NCBI RefSeq assembly: GCF_001899645.1
Contig: NZ_MKVV01000028.1
Coordinates: 1 to 44,339, forward strand
Source of the DNA: Pseudonocardia sp. 73-21
GTDB lineage: Bacteria; Actinomycetota; Actinomycetes; Mycobacteriales; Pseudonocardiaceae
DNA length: 44,339 nucleotides
Direction of reading: 5' to 3'
Shown here: positions 32,239 through 40,401 of the stretch, one piece after another
How the letters are laid out: each line of letters starts with the position of its first letter
Numbering within the stretch: the first letter of the stretch is position 1
Position numbers and translations under genes: made by a program
Notes under the pieces: generated by a model
What the model saw: only the letters and a program-made list of their open reading frames with translations
Told to the model about the DNA's origin: nothing
Database searches by the model: none

Positions 32239-32853
32239 CTACTTGCTCGCTGAGCCGCCCGCGGGCACCACGTCCTGCTCCTCGGGCTCGCGGTCCCGAC
32301 CACCGGCCGCCGCGAGGTCGATCTCCAGGGCGAACGGCTCCTCCACCCGGAGCGCCTCGTGCGCGCTCGCCTGGGCGTACTCGTGGTAGCGGCCGCTGAT
32401 GATCATGTTGGCGACGGCGAAGGGCACGTCGTGGTCCACGAGCAGCGAGTACGGGATGCGGCTGCGGGCGTAGAGCTGCGGCTTGAACGAACGGTCGAGC
32501 GCGCCGTGGTCGGCGCCCACCACCTCGATCACCATCAGGGCGTCGGCGGCGTCGAGCACGGGGTCGGCGGGCTCGTCGTCGTCGGCGGTCCGCGTCACCA
32601 CCAGGTCAGGGACCAGCACGCAGTCGGTGCCCAGCCGCAGCGGCACCGGTCCGACGACGCGCAGCCCGTCCGGCAGCGCGGTCGTGACGGTGTCCCGGAC
32701 CGCGGCGACGACACGCACCCGCTCGGGCGTGGCCCCGGGCCCGACGACCAGCGCCCCGTCCACCAGCTCGACGCGGCCGTCCCCCGGCACCGACAGGCCC
32801 AGGTAGGCGTCCTCGGTCCAGGGCCCCTCGTGATCGAACACGGAATGGTCCAC
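32239..32853 (-). CDS. Uma2-family (DUF820) restriction-endonuclease-fold protein
   Basis: A 204-residue protein with the Uma2 pattern: MTEDAYLGL-type opening (WTEDAYLGLSVPGDGRVELVDGALVVG), LVPDLVV and ALMVIEVVGADHGALDRSFKPQLYARSRIPYSLLVD. The Glu in the opening, the Asp of VPDLVV and the Glu of VIEV make the PD-(D/E)XK-like metal site. Members are very abundant in actinobacteria and cyanobacteria, and their role is unknown. I use the GTG at 32853, with GAGG upstream, rather than the in-frame start at 32949. Confidence 0.85.
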   Translation of the reverse strand: MDHSVFDHEGPWTEDAYLGLSVPGDGRVELVDGALVVGPGATPERVRVVAAVRDTVTTALPDGLRVVGPVPLRLGTDCVLVPDLVVTRTADDDEPADPVLDAADALMVIEVVGADHGALDRSFKPQLYARSRIPYSLLVDHDVPFAVANMIISGRYHEYAQASAHEALRVEEPFALEIDLAAAGGRDREPEEQDVVPAGGSASK

Positions 32854-32953
32854 CGCCGCACCTCGCCCTCTCGAGACTGACTCACCGACATGGTGACACG
32901 GTGACGCGGACGACAGGACACGGCGACGGAACGTCACGGCCGGGAGCACCGGA

Positions 32954-33344
32954 TCAGGTGACCCTCCGGCCGCCGATCGGGACGACGAGCGGCGATCCCG
33001 CCACCGGGTCCTCGATCACCCGGGCGGCCAGCCCGAAGACCTCGGCGAGCAGCTCCTCGGTGATCACCTCGGCCGGCGCGCCCGCCGCGACGATCCGGCC
33101 GTCGCGCAGGGCGACGAGGCGGTCGGCGTAGCGGGCGGCCAGGTTCAGGTCGTGCAGCACCATCACGACCGTACGCCCGGCCTCGGCGGGCAGCCGGCGC
33201 ACGAGCTCCAGGACGTCGACCTGGTGGGCGAGGTCGAGGAACGTGGTGGGCTCGTCGAGCAGGAGCAGGTCGGTGCCCTGCGCCAGCGCCATGGAGATCC
33301 ACGCCCGCTGCCGCTGCCCGCCCGAGAGCTCGTCGACGGCATCG
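32954..33344 (-). pseudogene. Iron-siderophore ABC ATPase, C-terminal half only
   Basis: The frame carries [20 protein letters not shown] (signature), [16 protein letters not shown] (Walker B), [17 protein letters not shown] (switch His) and the C-terminal tail to 32954. This is the FepC/FhuC group. Everything before the signature is missing: no Walker A (GxxGxGKS), Q-loop or start codon. The preceding sequence is instead the truncated permease, in another frame. It cannot make a working ATPase. Confidence 0.85.
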
Positions 33345-33927
33345 CGTTGATCCCGATGCCGATCAGCACCAGCCGGAACCCCTGCACCCCGTCCCGCCAG
33401 GCCAGCCCGTAGATCGCGAACGCGGTGGCGAGGCTGCCGGCCAGTGCGGCCAGCGGGACGCCGGCCGCAGCGAGCAGGCCGCCGAGGGTGCCGAACCCGC
33501 CGCCCAGCACGATCACGAACACCGCGGCCGCGCTCGCACCCGCGGTGAAGCCGATGACGTCGGGGCTGGCCAGCGGGTTGCGGGCGACGGTCTGCGTGAG
33601 CGCGCCGGACACCGCCAGCGCCGCGCCGACCAGCGCCCCGGTGAGCGAGCGCGGCAGCCGCAGCTCCAGCACGATGAACTGCTGGCCCGCGTCGCCGCCG
33701 CCGGCCAGCACCGCCAGCACCTCGCCGACGCCGATGGGGTACTCGCCGCGCCCGACGTTCAGCGCGACACCGAGCAGCAGCACCACCGCCGTCACGGTCA
33801 GCACGACGACGGTGCGCGGCCGCCACACCACCGACGCCGGGCCGACGCGCAGGGCGGGGCGGCCGGGCACTGCCGGACGCGCGGCCGGAACGGGAACCGT
33901 GATGGCGGTCGGCGAGGTCATCGGCAT
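33340..33927 (-). pseudogene. FecCD-type siderophore permease, C-terminally truncated
   Basis: The ATG at 33927 overlaps the stop of the preceding permease. About 195 residues follow the FecCD pattern: [52 protein letters not shown], then [13 protein letters not shown]. At about 33340 permease sequence stops and reading continues out of frame into the ATPase fragment. About the last 130 residues (the final membrane helices and the ATPase-coupling region) are absent. An internal deletion of roughly 0.8 kb joining the two genes explains this. Confidence 0.85.
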
Positions 33928-34948
33928 CACGTCCCCACCATCTTCCGGCGCCGCACCAGCCACACGAAGAACGGCCCGCCGACGAGCGCCAGCACGATGC
34001 CGACCTGCAGCTCACCGGGCCGGGCCACGACCCGGCCCACGACGTCGGCGGCCACGAGCAGCACCGCCCCCGCCAGCGCGGAGGTGGGCAGCAGCCACCG
34101 GTGGTCGGGGCCGGTGAACGCCCGCACGACGTGCGGCACGACGAGCCCGACGAACGCGATCGGGCCGCAGGCGGCGGTGGCGCCTCCCGCGAGCAGGGTG
34201 ATCGCCAGGATGCCGACGACCCGGGTGCGCAGGACCGGGTGCCCGAGCGAGCGGGCCACGTCGTCGCCCAGCGCCAGCGCGTCGAGCGCGGGGGCACCGG
34301 CGAGAGCGACGAGCGCGCCGGCGGCGAGGACCACACGACCTGGCCGGTGACGTCGCCGTCCCGGCCGGCCAGCGAGCCGACGGACCAGAAGCGGTAGGCG
34401 TCGAGCGTGCGGACGTCGACGAGGATGACGGCCGAGGTCAGGGCCGACAGCAGGGCCGTGACGGCGGCCCCGGCCAGCGCGAGCGTCACCGGCGTGGGGC
34501 CACCGCGCCCGGTGGAGCCGAGCACGACGACCGCGACGGCCGCCACGAGCGCGCCCGCGAAGGCGAACCAGACGTAGCCGAGGAGGCTGGTGACGCCGAA
34601 CGCGTAGATCCCGATCACCACGGCCAGCGCGGCACCGGCGTTGACGCCGAGCAGGCCGGGGTCGGCGAGCGGGTTGCGGGTGTGGCCCTGGATCAGCGCC
34701 CCGGCCAGGCCGAGCGCCGCGCCCACCAGCACCCCGAGCAGGGTGCGCGGGATCCGCAGCGACCGCACGACGATGTCGTCCTCGGTGCCGGTGGGGGCGA
34801 CGAGCGCCTGCCAGACGTGGTCGAGCGGGTCGGCCTTGGCCCCGACCGCGACGCCGGCCACGCAGGCGACGACCAGCAGCGCGCCCAGCCCCAGCAGCCC
34901 GAGCAGCCGGCGGTGGCGCACGTCCGCCACGGCGCTCGTCACCACCAT
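33927..34948 (-). pseudogene. FecCD-type siderophore permease with a frameshift
   Basis: The ATG at 34948 has AGGAG nine bases before it. The first frame gives about 205 residues of a good FecCD permease ([69 protein letters not shown]). At about 34335 the reading must move by -1 (or +2) to continue as [30 protein letters not shown] through [17 protein letters not shown] to a stop at 33927. Both parts keep full family similarity, so the break is recent or a sequence error. The neighbouring deletion favours real decay. Confidence 0.8.
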
Positions 34949-34988
34949 CGACGTCTCCTGCGATCGGTGAGGATGTGCTCGCCTCATC

Positions 34989-35007
34989 ATAGGTGAGGCT
35001 GTCTTTG
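34989..35007. promoter_or_regulatory. IdeR/DtxR-like iron box
   Basis: ATAGGTGAGGCTGTCTTTG matches the 19-base actinobacterial iron box TTAGGTTAGGCTAACCTAA at about 12 of 19 positions, with the left half best. It lies 40-60 bases before the ATG of the siderophore permease at 34948, where an iron-responsive repressor would act. It is also close to the start of the divergent gene at 35045. Confidence 0.5.
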
Positions 35008-35044
35008 CAACACAGACCCGGCCCCAACGTGCTGGGATGGGCCG

Positions 35045-35758
35045 GTGATCACCCTGCTGCCGGTCGACGGCACGTCCGAACTGGCTGAGCACTACGCCTA
35101 CCCCGACGACCTGACGGCGCCGTGGGTGCGGGTGAACTTCGTGGCCAGCGCCGACGGGGCCGCCTCGGTGGACGGCACCTCCGGCGGCCTGGGCTCCGAC
35201 GCCGACAAGCAGGTGTTCGGGGTGCTGCGTGAGCTGGCCGAGGTGGTGCTGGTCGGGGCGGGCACGGTGCGCGCGGAGGACTACCGGGGGGCACGCCGGA
35301 ACACCGCGGGCCGCGACACCCCGCCACCCATCGCCGTCGTCACGGGATCGGCCGACCTCGACCCCGGCAGCAAGCTGCTCATCGACACCCGCGTCCCGCC
35401 CATCGTGCTGACGCTCGGCTCGGCCCCCGCGGACCGCCGCGGCCGGCTCACCGCCGCCGGCGCCGACGTCGTCGTCCTCGACGACCTGGAGCCCGCGACC
35501 CTGCTCGCCGAGCTCGGCCGCCGCGGCCTGCACCGGGTGCTGTGCGAGGGCGGCCCGTCGCTGTTCGGCGACCTCGTGGCCGCCGGGGCGGTCGACGAGC
35601 TGTGCCTGACCGTCGCCCCGCTGCTGGCCGGGGGCACGGCGGGCCGCATCGCCCGCGGCCCCGAGGGCTCGCCCGCGCAGCCGTTGACGCTGGTCGGCGC
35701 GCTGGAGGCCGACGGCACGCTCCTGCTGCGCTATCGCCGCGTTACTCCGATAGGGTGA
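35045..35758 (+). CDS. RibD C-terminal-domain (dihydrofolate reductase-fold) reductase
   Basis: A 237-residue protein of the RibD_C / pyrimidine reductase family. [72 protein letters not shown] are the standard blocks for NADPH and substrate binding. In riboflavin synthesis the domain reduces the deaminated pyrimidine; stand-alone actinobacterial members may do the same or reduce other compounds. The GTG start is just right of the divergent siderophore operon. No riboflavin genes lie near. Confidence 0.85.
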   Translation: MITLLPVDGTSELAEHYAYPDDLTAPWVRVNFVASADGAASVDGTSGGLGSDADKQVFGVLRELAEVVLVGAGTVRAEDYRGARRNTAGRDTPPPIAVVTGSADLDPGSKLLIDTRVPPIVLTLGSAPADRRGRLTAAGADVVVLDDLEPATLLAELGRRGLHRVLCEGGPSLFGDLVAAGAVDELCLTVAPLLAGGTAGRIARGPEGSPAQPLTLVGALEADGTLLLRYRRVTPIG

Positions 35759-35834
35759 CCTGGCGGGAGGATCGACCGGGTACTCGCGTCCTACAGACGA
35801 ACAACGAAGAACGCGAAACCTCAAAGGAGCAGCG

Positions 35835-36320
35835 ATGACCACCCCCACGGCCGCTACGACCACCATCAAGTCCCCCACGGGCACCGGTGGAAGCCCGGCC
35901 CGGCTGGCCGACGACACGGCGCAGGGCAAGACCACGATCGCCGCGTCCGTCGTCCAGAAGATCGCCGGCATCGCCGCCCGCGAGATCTCCGGCGTCCACT
36001 CGATGGGCGGTGGCCTCTCCCGCACGTTCGGCGCCATCCGGGAGCGCATCCCCGGCGGCGGCACCGGCGCGTCCAACATCGCGGGCGTCCAGGTCGAGGT
36101 CGGCGAGAAGCAGGCCGCCGTGGACCTCGACCTCGTCGTCGAGTACGGCGCGTCGATCGTCGAGCTGGCGCGCGCCGTGCGCCGCAACGTGATCACCGCG
36201 GTCGAGCGCATGACCGGCCTCGAGGTCATCGAGGTCAACATCGCGGTCAACGACATCCACCTCCCCGACGAGGAGGACGACACCCCGGCCCCCGCGCCGG
36301 CCGTCGCCCGGGTCGAGTAG
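35835..36320 (+). CDS. Asp23/Gls24-family envelope protein (first gene of the cluster)
   Basis: A 161-residue Asp23 protein. [29 protein letters not shown] is the classical start of the domain, followed by [61 protein letters not shown] Thr/Ser-rich leader and an acidic tail flank it. Asp23 in staphylococci is a membrane-associated, abundant alkaline- and cell-wall-stress protein tethered by AmaP. AAAGGAG lies seven bases before the ATG. Two more Asp23-like genes and AmaP-like genes follow downstream. No confident stress-sigma promoter is visible at 35759-35834. Confidence 0.92.
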   Translation: MTTPTAATTTIKSPTGTGGSPARLADDTAQGKTTIAASVVQKIAGIAAREISGVHSMGGGLSRTFGAIRERIPGGGTGASNIAGVQVEVGEKQAAVDLDLVVEYGASIVELARAVRRNVITAVERMTGLEVIEVNIAVNDIHLPDEEDDTPAPAPAVARVE

Positions 36321-36358
36321 TCCACCCCCCTTCCTCCGTCGTGAACCGGGAGCAAGCC

Positions 36359-36718
36359 GTGACCGTCACCGTCGTACCCGAGCCCACCGCCGTTCCGCTC
36401 GCGGAGCAGATCGCGGCCGTGGTCACCGCGCATCCGGCCGTCGCCGGACTGCACGGGGGGATCTTCGGTGCGGTCGCCACCTACCTGCCGGGCCGCCGCC
36501 TCACCGGCGTGCGGGTCGGCGAGGGTGACGAGCCCGTCGAGCTGGCCGTGGTGCTGCACCTCGACCAGCCCATCCCGGGCGTCGTCCGTGACCTGCGCCA
36601 CGTGGTCTCCGGGCTGTGCGGCGGGGCGGCGGTGGACATCACCGTCGCCGACGTCGCCGTCCCCGCCCGGTACGCCGCCGAGCTCGCCGGCGACGGGCTG
36701 GTCGACACCCGCCCATGA
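36359..36718 (+). CDS. Short divergent Asp23-like protein
   Basis: A 119-residue protein. [42 protein letters not shown] through [43 protein letters not shown] follows the alternating strand-helix order of Asp23 and has the same 'AVV--HP-VAGLHGG' entry, but similarity is weak. I use the GTG at 36359 with GGGAG upstream; a GTG at 36341 is in frame but has no ribosome-binding site. It overlaps the next gene (ATGA at 36715-36718). Confidence 0.65.
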   Translation: MTVTVVPEPTAVPLAEQIAAVVTAHPAVAGLHGGIFGAVATYLPGRRLTGVRVGEGDEPVELAVVLHLDQPIPGVVRDLRHVVSGLCGGAAVDITVADVAVPARYAAELAGDGLVDTRP

Positions 36719-36927
36719 ACGAGCAGGAACGAGCGGCCTTCCGCGCGTTCGTCCGTGACAACCACCCGGACCGCGGCGGTGATCCCGACGTCTTCGTCGC
36801 GGGTCTCGCCCGGTTCCGGAGTGGGCCGGAGCGCGTCTCTCCGTCCCCGCCGGCGTCGGGGGCCGGCGGGGACGGTGACGCACGCTCCGACCCCGCTGAC
36901 CGCCGATGCGGGTGGCCGTGGCCCTGA
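36715..36927 (+). CDS. J-domain-like microprotein in the Asp23 cluster
   Basis: A 70-residue protein. Residues 1-36 read as a J-domain core: helix II ([12 protein letters not shown]), the HPD loop ([12 protein letters not shown]) and helix III (VAGLARFR). The HPD motif in DnaJ proteins triggers Hsp70 ATPase activity. The rest is Pro/Gly/Asp-rich and disordered. It lacks helix I, so it is a half J-domain. Its ATG overlaps the previous stop, so its place in the cluster is deliberate. A Hsp70 link is inference. Confidence 0.6.
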   Translation: MNEQERAAFRAFVRDNHPDRGGDPDVFVAGLARFRSGPERVSPSPPASGAGGDGDARSDPADRRCGWPWP

Positions 36928-36995
36928 TCCGGACGTGGCACTGGCACCGCCGGCGCCGCGTGCAGTAACCGAGAACCACCCTTTACGGAGAGCCC

Positions 36996-37175
36996 ATGAA
37001 CGCCACCCGGACCGGCCTGCTGGCAGGCCTCATCCTCGGCGCCGCCGGTTCCATCGGCGGCTTCGGAGCCTTTCTCATCACCCTGATCGTCGGGATCGTC
37101 GGGTTGCTCGTCGGCATGGTGCTCGATGGCAGCCTCGACGTCAGCGGCGTCCTGGGCCGGGGCAAGGACCGGTGA
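36996..37175 (+). CDS. Small DUF2273-like membrane protein
   Basis: A 59-residue protein: an N-terminal hydrophobic stretch (TGLLAGLILGAAGSIGGFGAFLITLIVGIVGLLVGMVL) that spans the membrane once or twice, then a short polar tail DVSGVLGRGKDR. Such DUF2273-type proteins accompany Asp23/AmaP genes in Gram-positive bacteria. TACGGAGAG lies just upstream of the ATG at 36996. The TGA overlaps the next GTG (GTGA at 37172-37175). Confidence 0.8.
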   Translation: MNATRTGLLAGLILGAAGSIGGFGAFLITLIVGIVGLLVGMVLDGSLDVSGVLGRGKDR

Positions 37176-37552
37176 GTACCGCCGACCCGGCCCTCGACGA
37201 CGGGCCCGGCAGCCTGGACATCGCGCCGATCGTGCTCAGGAAGATCGTCGAGCACGCGGCCGACCAGGTCCCGGGCACGCTGCGCAACGAGCGCCGCCTC
37301 GCCGGCATCGACGTCGGCGAGTCCGGCTCCCACGCCAAGATCGCCACCGGTTCCGGTGACCCGTCGGCCGTGGACGTGCGCCTCGAGCTCACGCTGCAGT
37401 ACCCGGCCTCCGTGCGCACCGTCGTGGACGCCGTGCGGCTCAAGGTCGGCGACGAGCTCACCCGCATCGCCGGCGCCCACGTGCGGAGCCTCACCGTCAC
37501 CGTGTCCGGCCTGCGCGGCGCCTCCGTCACCGCCGCCCCCCGCATCCAGTAG
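37172..37552 (+). CDS. Second Asp23/Gls24-family protein
   Basis: A 126-residue Asp23-type protein: GSLDIAPIVLRKIVEHAADQVPGTL opens the domain, VDVRLELTLQYPASVRTVVDAVRLKVGDELTRIAGAHVRSLTVTVSGL completes it. It lacks the long polar leader of the first Asp23 protein. The GTG start is coupled to the DUF2273-like gene and it precedes the two anchor genes by 27 bases. It probably associates with the inner face of the membrane through them. Confidence 0.85.
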   Translation: MSTADPALDDGPGSLDIAPIVLRKIVEHAADQVPGTLRNERRLAGIDVGESGSHAKIATGSGDPSAVDVRLELTLQYPASVRTVVDAVRLKVGDELTRIAGAHVRSLTVTVSGLRGASVTAAPRIQ

Positions 37553-37579
37553 CCCCTCCCCCTCAGAAGGAATGTCGGC

Positions 37580-38119
37580 ATGCGCGTACTGCTCCGCATC
37601 CTCGCCCCGCTGCTCGGGCTCGCACTGGCCGCGGCCGGCGTGCTGTTCGTCATCGAGGTCGTCGCGGCGTGGGTCCGCCCCGACGCCACCACCGGTCTCG
37701 TCGTGCCATGGCCCGACTGGCGGGCCACGCTCGAGGGCCTGACCTGGGCCAACACGCCGGTGCCCGCCATCGCCATCACCGTGGCCGTCGTCGGCCTGCT
37801 GCTCGTGCTCGTCGCGATAGCGGCCCGCCGCTCCGACGTCCACCTCGACGCGCCGAGCCCCGAGATCGCCGTCACCACCGCCCCGCGCGTGCTGGCCCGG
37901 CTCGTGGGCACCCGCGTCCGCGCCACCGACGACGTCGCCGGCGCCAGCGTCACGGCGTCGGCGCGCAAGGTGAGCGTCTCCGCCCAGTCCTGGAACGACT
38001 CCACGCCCGAACTGCGCAGCACCGTCACCTCACGGGTCGACGACCTGCTCGCCGAGCTGCCCCTGCGCCGCCGCCCCCGCGTGTCGGTGTCGGTGCAGGA
38101 ACGAAAGGGACCCCGATGA
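37580..38119 (+). CDS. Membrane protein with two helices and cytoplasmic domain (DUF6286-like)
   Basis: A 179-residue protein. Two hydrophobic helices, at about 8-32 (LAPLLGLALAAAGVLFVIEVVAAWV) and 62-82 (AIAITVAVVGLLLVLVAIA), enclose a short outside loop. A cytoplasmic domain of about 95 residues follows, similar in layout to AmaP anchors of Asp23 (VTTAPRVLARLVGTRVRATDDVAGASVTA). AGAAGGAATG lies before the ATG. The stop overlaps the next ATG. It is probably one of a pair of membrane anchors. Confidence 0.72.
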   Translation: MRVLLRILAPLLGLALAAAGVLFVIEVVAAWVRPDATTGLVVPWPDWRATLEGLTWANTPVPAIAITVAVVGLLLVLVAIAARRSDVHLDAPSPEIAVTTAPRVLARLVGTRVRATDDVAGASVTASARKVSVSAQSWNDSTPELRSTVTSRVDDLLAELPLRRRPRVSVSVQERKGPR

Positions 38120-38781
38120 CCGCCCCCGCCGCTCCCACCGACCGCGCCCCGGCCCCGGCCCCGGCCCCGGCCCCGGCCAAGCTGCGCCGCCGTTCGCGGT
38201 CGGCCGTGGCCCGCTCCGCGGGCGGCGACCGCTGGACGATGGTGATCGTCGGGCTGGTCCTGCTGGCCGCGGGCGTGCTCGTGGCCCTGCTGTCCTACGG
38301 CGTGTTCGGTGCCGCCCGCGCGGGCCGTCCGCTGCTCGATCCGATGATTGTCGACACGCTGCGTGCGCAGCCGCTCGTCTCGCGGATCGTGGCGATCGTC
38401 GCGGGCGTGGTCCTGGCCCTGCTCGGGCTGGTCTGGGCGTCCAACTCGGTGCGCCCGGAGCGCCGCCCGGACCTGCTGATCGACGGCGGCCCGGACACGT
38501 CCATCGTCGTCAGCTCGGCCGCGGCCGCCGACGCGGTGGCCAGCCAGGCCGGTGGCCTCCCCGGTGTCGGCCGGGCGAAGGCGCGCCTGGTCGGCGACGA
38601 GAGCGCCCCCGCCCTGCGGGTGACGCTGTGGCTGGCCGACGACGCCGACGTGCGCGACGTGCTGCGCCGGCTCGACAGCCACGTGCTGACCACCGCCCGG
38701 GAGTCCCTGGGGCTGTCGGCGCTGCCGGTGGCCGTCCGGCTGGAGCTGGACCGCTCGCACCCCACCTCGCGCGTCGCCTGA
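38116..38781 (+). CDS. amaP: AmaP-like membrane anchor of Asp23 proteins
   Basis: A 221-residue protein. After a Pro-Ala repeated lead of about 20 residues and a basic patch come two hydrophobic helices (WTMVIVGLVLLAAGVLVALLSYG; VAIVAGVVLALLGLVWAS). A cytoplasmic domain of about 100 residues follows (IVVSSAAAADAVASQAGGLPGVGRAKARLVGDE through LGLSALPVAVRLEL), the AmaP pattern. In Staphylococcus aureus AmaP holds Asp23 at the membrane. It is the last of the seven cluster genes and is coupled by ATGA to the preceding anchor. Confidence 0.8.
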   Translation: MTAPAAPTDRAPAPAPAPAPAKLRRRSRSAVARSAGGDRWTMVIVGLVLLAAGVLVALLSYGVFGAARAGRPLLDPMIVDTLRAQPLVSRIVAIVAGVVLALLGLVWASNSVRPERRPDLLIDGGPDTSIVVSSAAAADAVASQAGGLPGVGRAKARLVGDESAPALRVTLWLADDADVRDVLRRLDSHVLTTARESLGLSALPVAVRLELDRSHPTSRVA

Positions 38782-38828
38782 TCCACCCGCTTACGGGAGC
38801 CACACCGCCCCTGCGGCAGGGTCCACGG

Positions 38829-40400
38829 GTGCGCTCGCGGTACCGGCAGGTGTGGCTCGTCTCGGCCGTCTCCATCGCCCTCGTCGTCGCGGGGTGCTCC
38901 GTGGGGCCGTCGCAGCGTCCGCCGGTGGCCGTCCGCGGCGACGCGATGCCCGCCGCGCCGGTGGCCCCGGGCAGCGCCGCCCCCGCCCCCGACACGGTGC
39001 CCGACCTCGAACCCCAGAACGCGTCGATCCCCTTCGCCGACTGCACGGACGACACGGTGAGCACGCTGCGCGAGCCGCCGTCCCGTCCGCTGCGGTTCGA
39101 GTGCGGGGAGCTGACGGTGCCCGCCGATCCCGCCGCCCCGCAGCTCGGCACGGTGTCGCTGGGCGTGCTGCGGGCCGGGCTCGCCGACGCGCCGGAGACC
39201 CGGCCGCCGCTGCTCGTCGTCGGGGACAGCGCCGGCGACGCGTCCGCGCGGGTGGCCGCGCTGCTGGCCGAGCAGGTTTCACCCGACCTCCTCGCGCAGT
39301 TCACGCTGATCGGGCTGGACCGGCGCGGGGCCGGCGCCGACCGCCTCGACTGCGCACCCGCCGACGCGCGCGCCGCCCTCGTCGACGCCGACCCCGCGCG
39401 GTCCTCGACCGCGGACCTGGCCAAGATCCTGGAGGAGGCCCGGGCGGTGGTCCAGGAGTGCAACCTGACCCTCGACAGCACGCTGAGCACGGTCCGCAGC
39501 GCCGCCACCGCCTCGGACGTCGAGCTGCTGCGCTCGGCGCTCGGGGTCAGCCGCCTCTCGGCGATCGGCACCGGTGACGGCGCCGGCGCGCTGGCCACCT
39601 GGGCGGGCACGGCTCCGCAGGCCGTCGGCCGCCTCGTACTCGACGGGCCCCCGCAGCCCGGCCTCGACGACCCCGACCGCGGCGAGGCGCGGGCCAAGGC
39701 CGCCGAGACGGCGTTCGACGCGTTCGCCGTCTCCTGCACCTCCCGGCCCGGCTGCGCCCTCGGGGCGGCGCCGCGCACCACCGTCACCGGCCTCCTGAAG
39801 GCCCTGGGCGCGCGTCCCCTCGCCGCCGTCGACGGGCGCAGGCTCACGGCGGGCTCCGCCGTCACGGCGATCCGGGCCACGCTCGGGGAGCCCCGGGACT
39901 GGCCGGCCCTGACCGCGGCGATCGCCGCCGCGGGCACCGGCAACCCGGCGCCGCTGCTGAACCTGCTGGACCCGCTCGCCGGGCCCCGCGGGCGCTTCGA
40001 CGGCGCGCTCGCCACCGGCTGCAACGACGCCCGCAACCGGCTCTCCCCGGCCCAGATCTCCGAGCTCGCCACGCGCTGGACCAGCGCGTACCCGCTGTTC
40101 GGTGGCGAGGCCGCGCTCGGGCTGGTGGACTGCGCGCCCTGGCCCACCGGCGGCCCGGCGCCGACCCCGGCGTCCGCGGACGGGGCGCCGCCGATCCTGG
40201 TGCTGGGCACCGCGGGCGACCCGCGCGATCCGCTCGACGGCTCCCGCCGGGCGGCCGACGCCCTGCCCGACGCCCGCTTCCTGAGCTGGCAGGGCGCGGG
40301 CACCGGCGCCTACCCGCGCACCCCGTGCGTGACGGGGGTGGTGGACGCGATGCTCGTCGACGGCGTGGTGCCGCGGGCGGGCACGCTCTGTCCCCCGTAG
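38829..40400 (+). CDS. Lipoprotein alpha/beta hydrolase with TAP-like domain, nucleophile apparently lost
   Basis: A 523-residue exported protein. The signal ends in VVAGC (lipidated Cys). A tripeptidyl-peptidase/proline-iminopeptidase-type alpha/beta core follows (RPLRFECGELTVPADP; LIGLDRRGAGAD), then the TAP-like C-terminal region (GGEAALGLVDCAPWP; ILVLGTAGDPRDPLDGSRRAADALP). In active members the elbow is GTSYG; here it is GTGDGAGALATW, with Gly where Ser should be, and the oxyanion GGPGGSG block is GDSAGDAS. The late His region is also altered. It is likely a non-catalytic surface protein. It starts at a GTG at 38829, 47 bases after the Asp23 cluster. Confidence 0.75.
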   Translation: MRSRYRQVWLVSAVSIALVVAGCSVGPSQRPPVAVRGDAMPAAPVAPGSAAPAPDTVPDLEPQNASIPFADCTDDTVSTLREPPSRPLRFECGELTVPADPAAPQLGTVSLGVLRAGLADAPETRPPLLVVGDSAGDASARVAALLAEQVSPDLLAQFTLIGLDRRGAGADRLDCAPADARAALVDADPARSSTADLAKILEEARAVVQECNLTLDSTLSTVRSAATASDVELLRSALGVSRLSAIGTGDGAGALATWAGTAPQAVGRLVLDGPPQPGLDDPDRGEARAKAAETAFDAFAVSCTSRPGCALGAAPRTTVTGLLKALGARPLAAVDGRRLTAGSAVTAIRATLGEPRDWPALTAAIAAAGTGNPAPLLNLLDPLAGPRGRFDGALATGCNDARNRLSPAQISELATRWTSAYPLFGGEAALGLVDCAPWPTGGPAPTPASADGAPPILVLGTAGDPRDPLDGSRRAADALPDARFLSWQGAGTGAYPRTPCVTGVVDAMLVDGVVPRAGTLCPP

Positions 40401-40401
40401 A

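Noticed and set aside
32954..36979. A continuous 1341-codon minus-strand frame.
   Set aside because: It is a composite: the real parts are the ATPase fragment and the first part of one permease; the rest runs antisense to the Asp23 and RibD_C genes with no family similarity and wrong codon bias.
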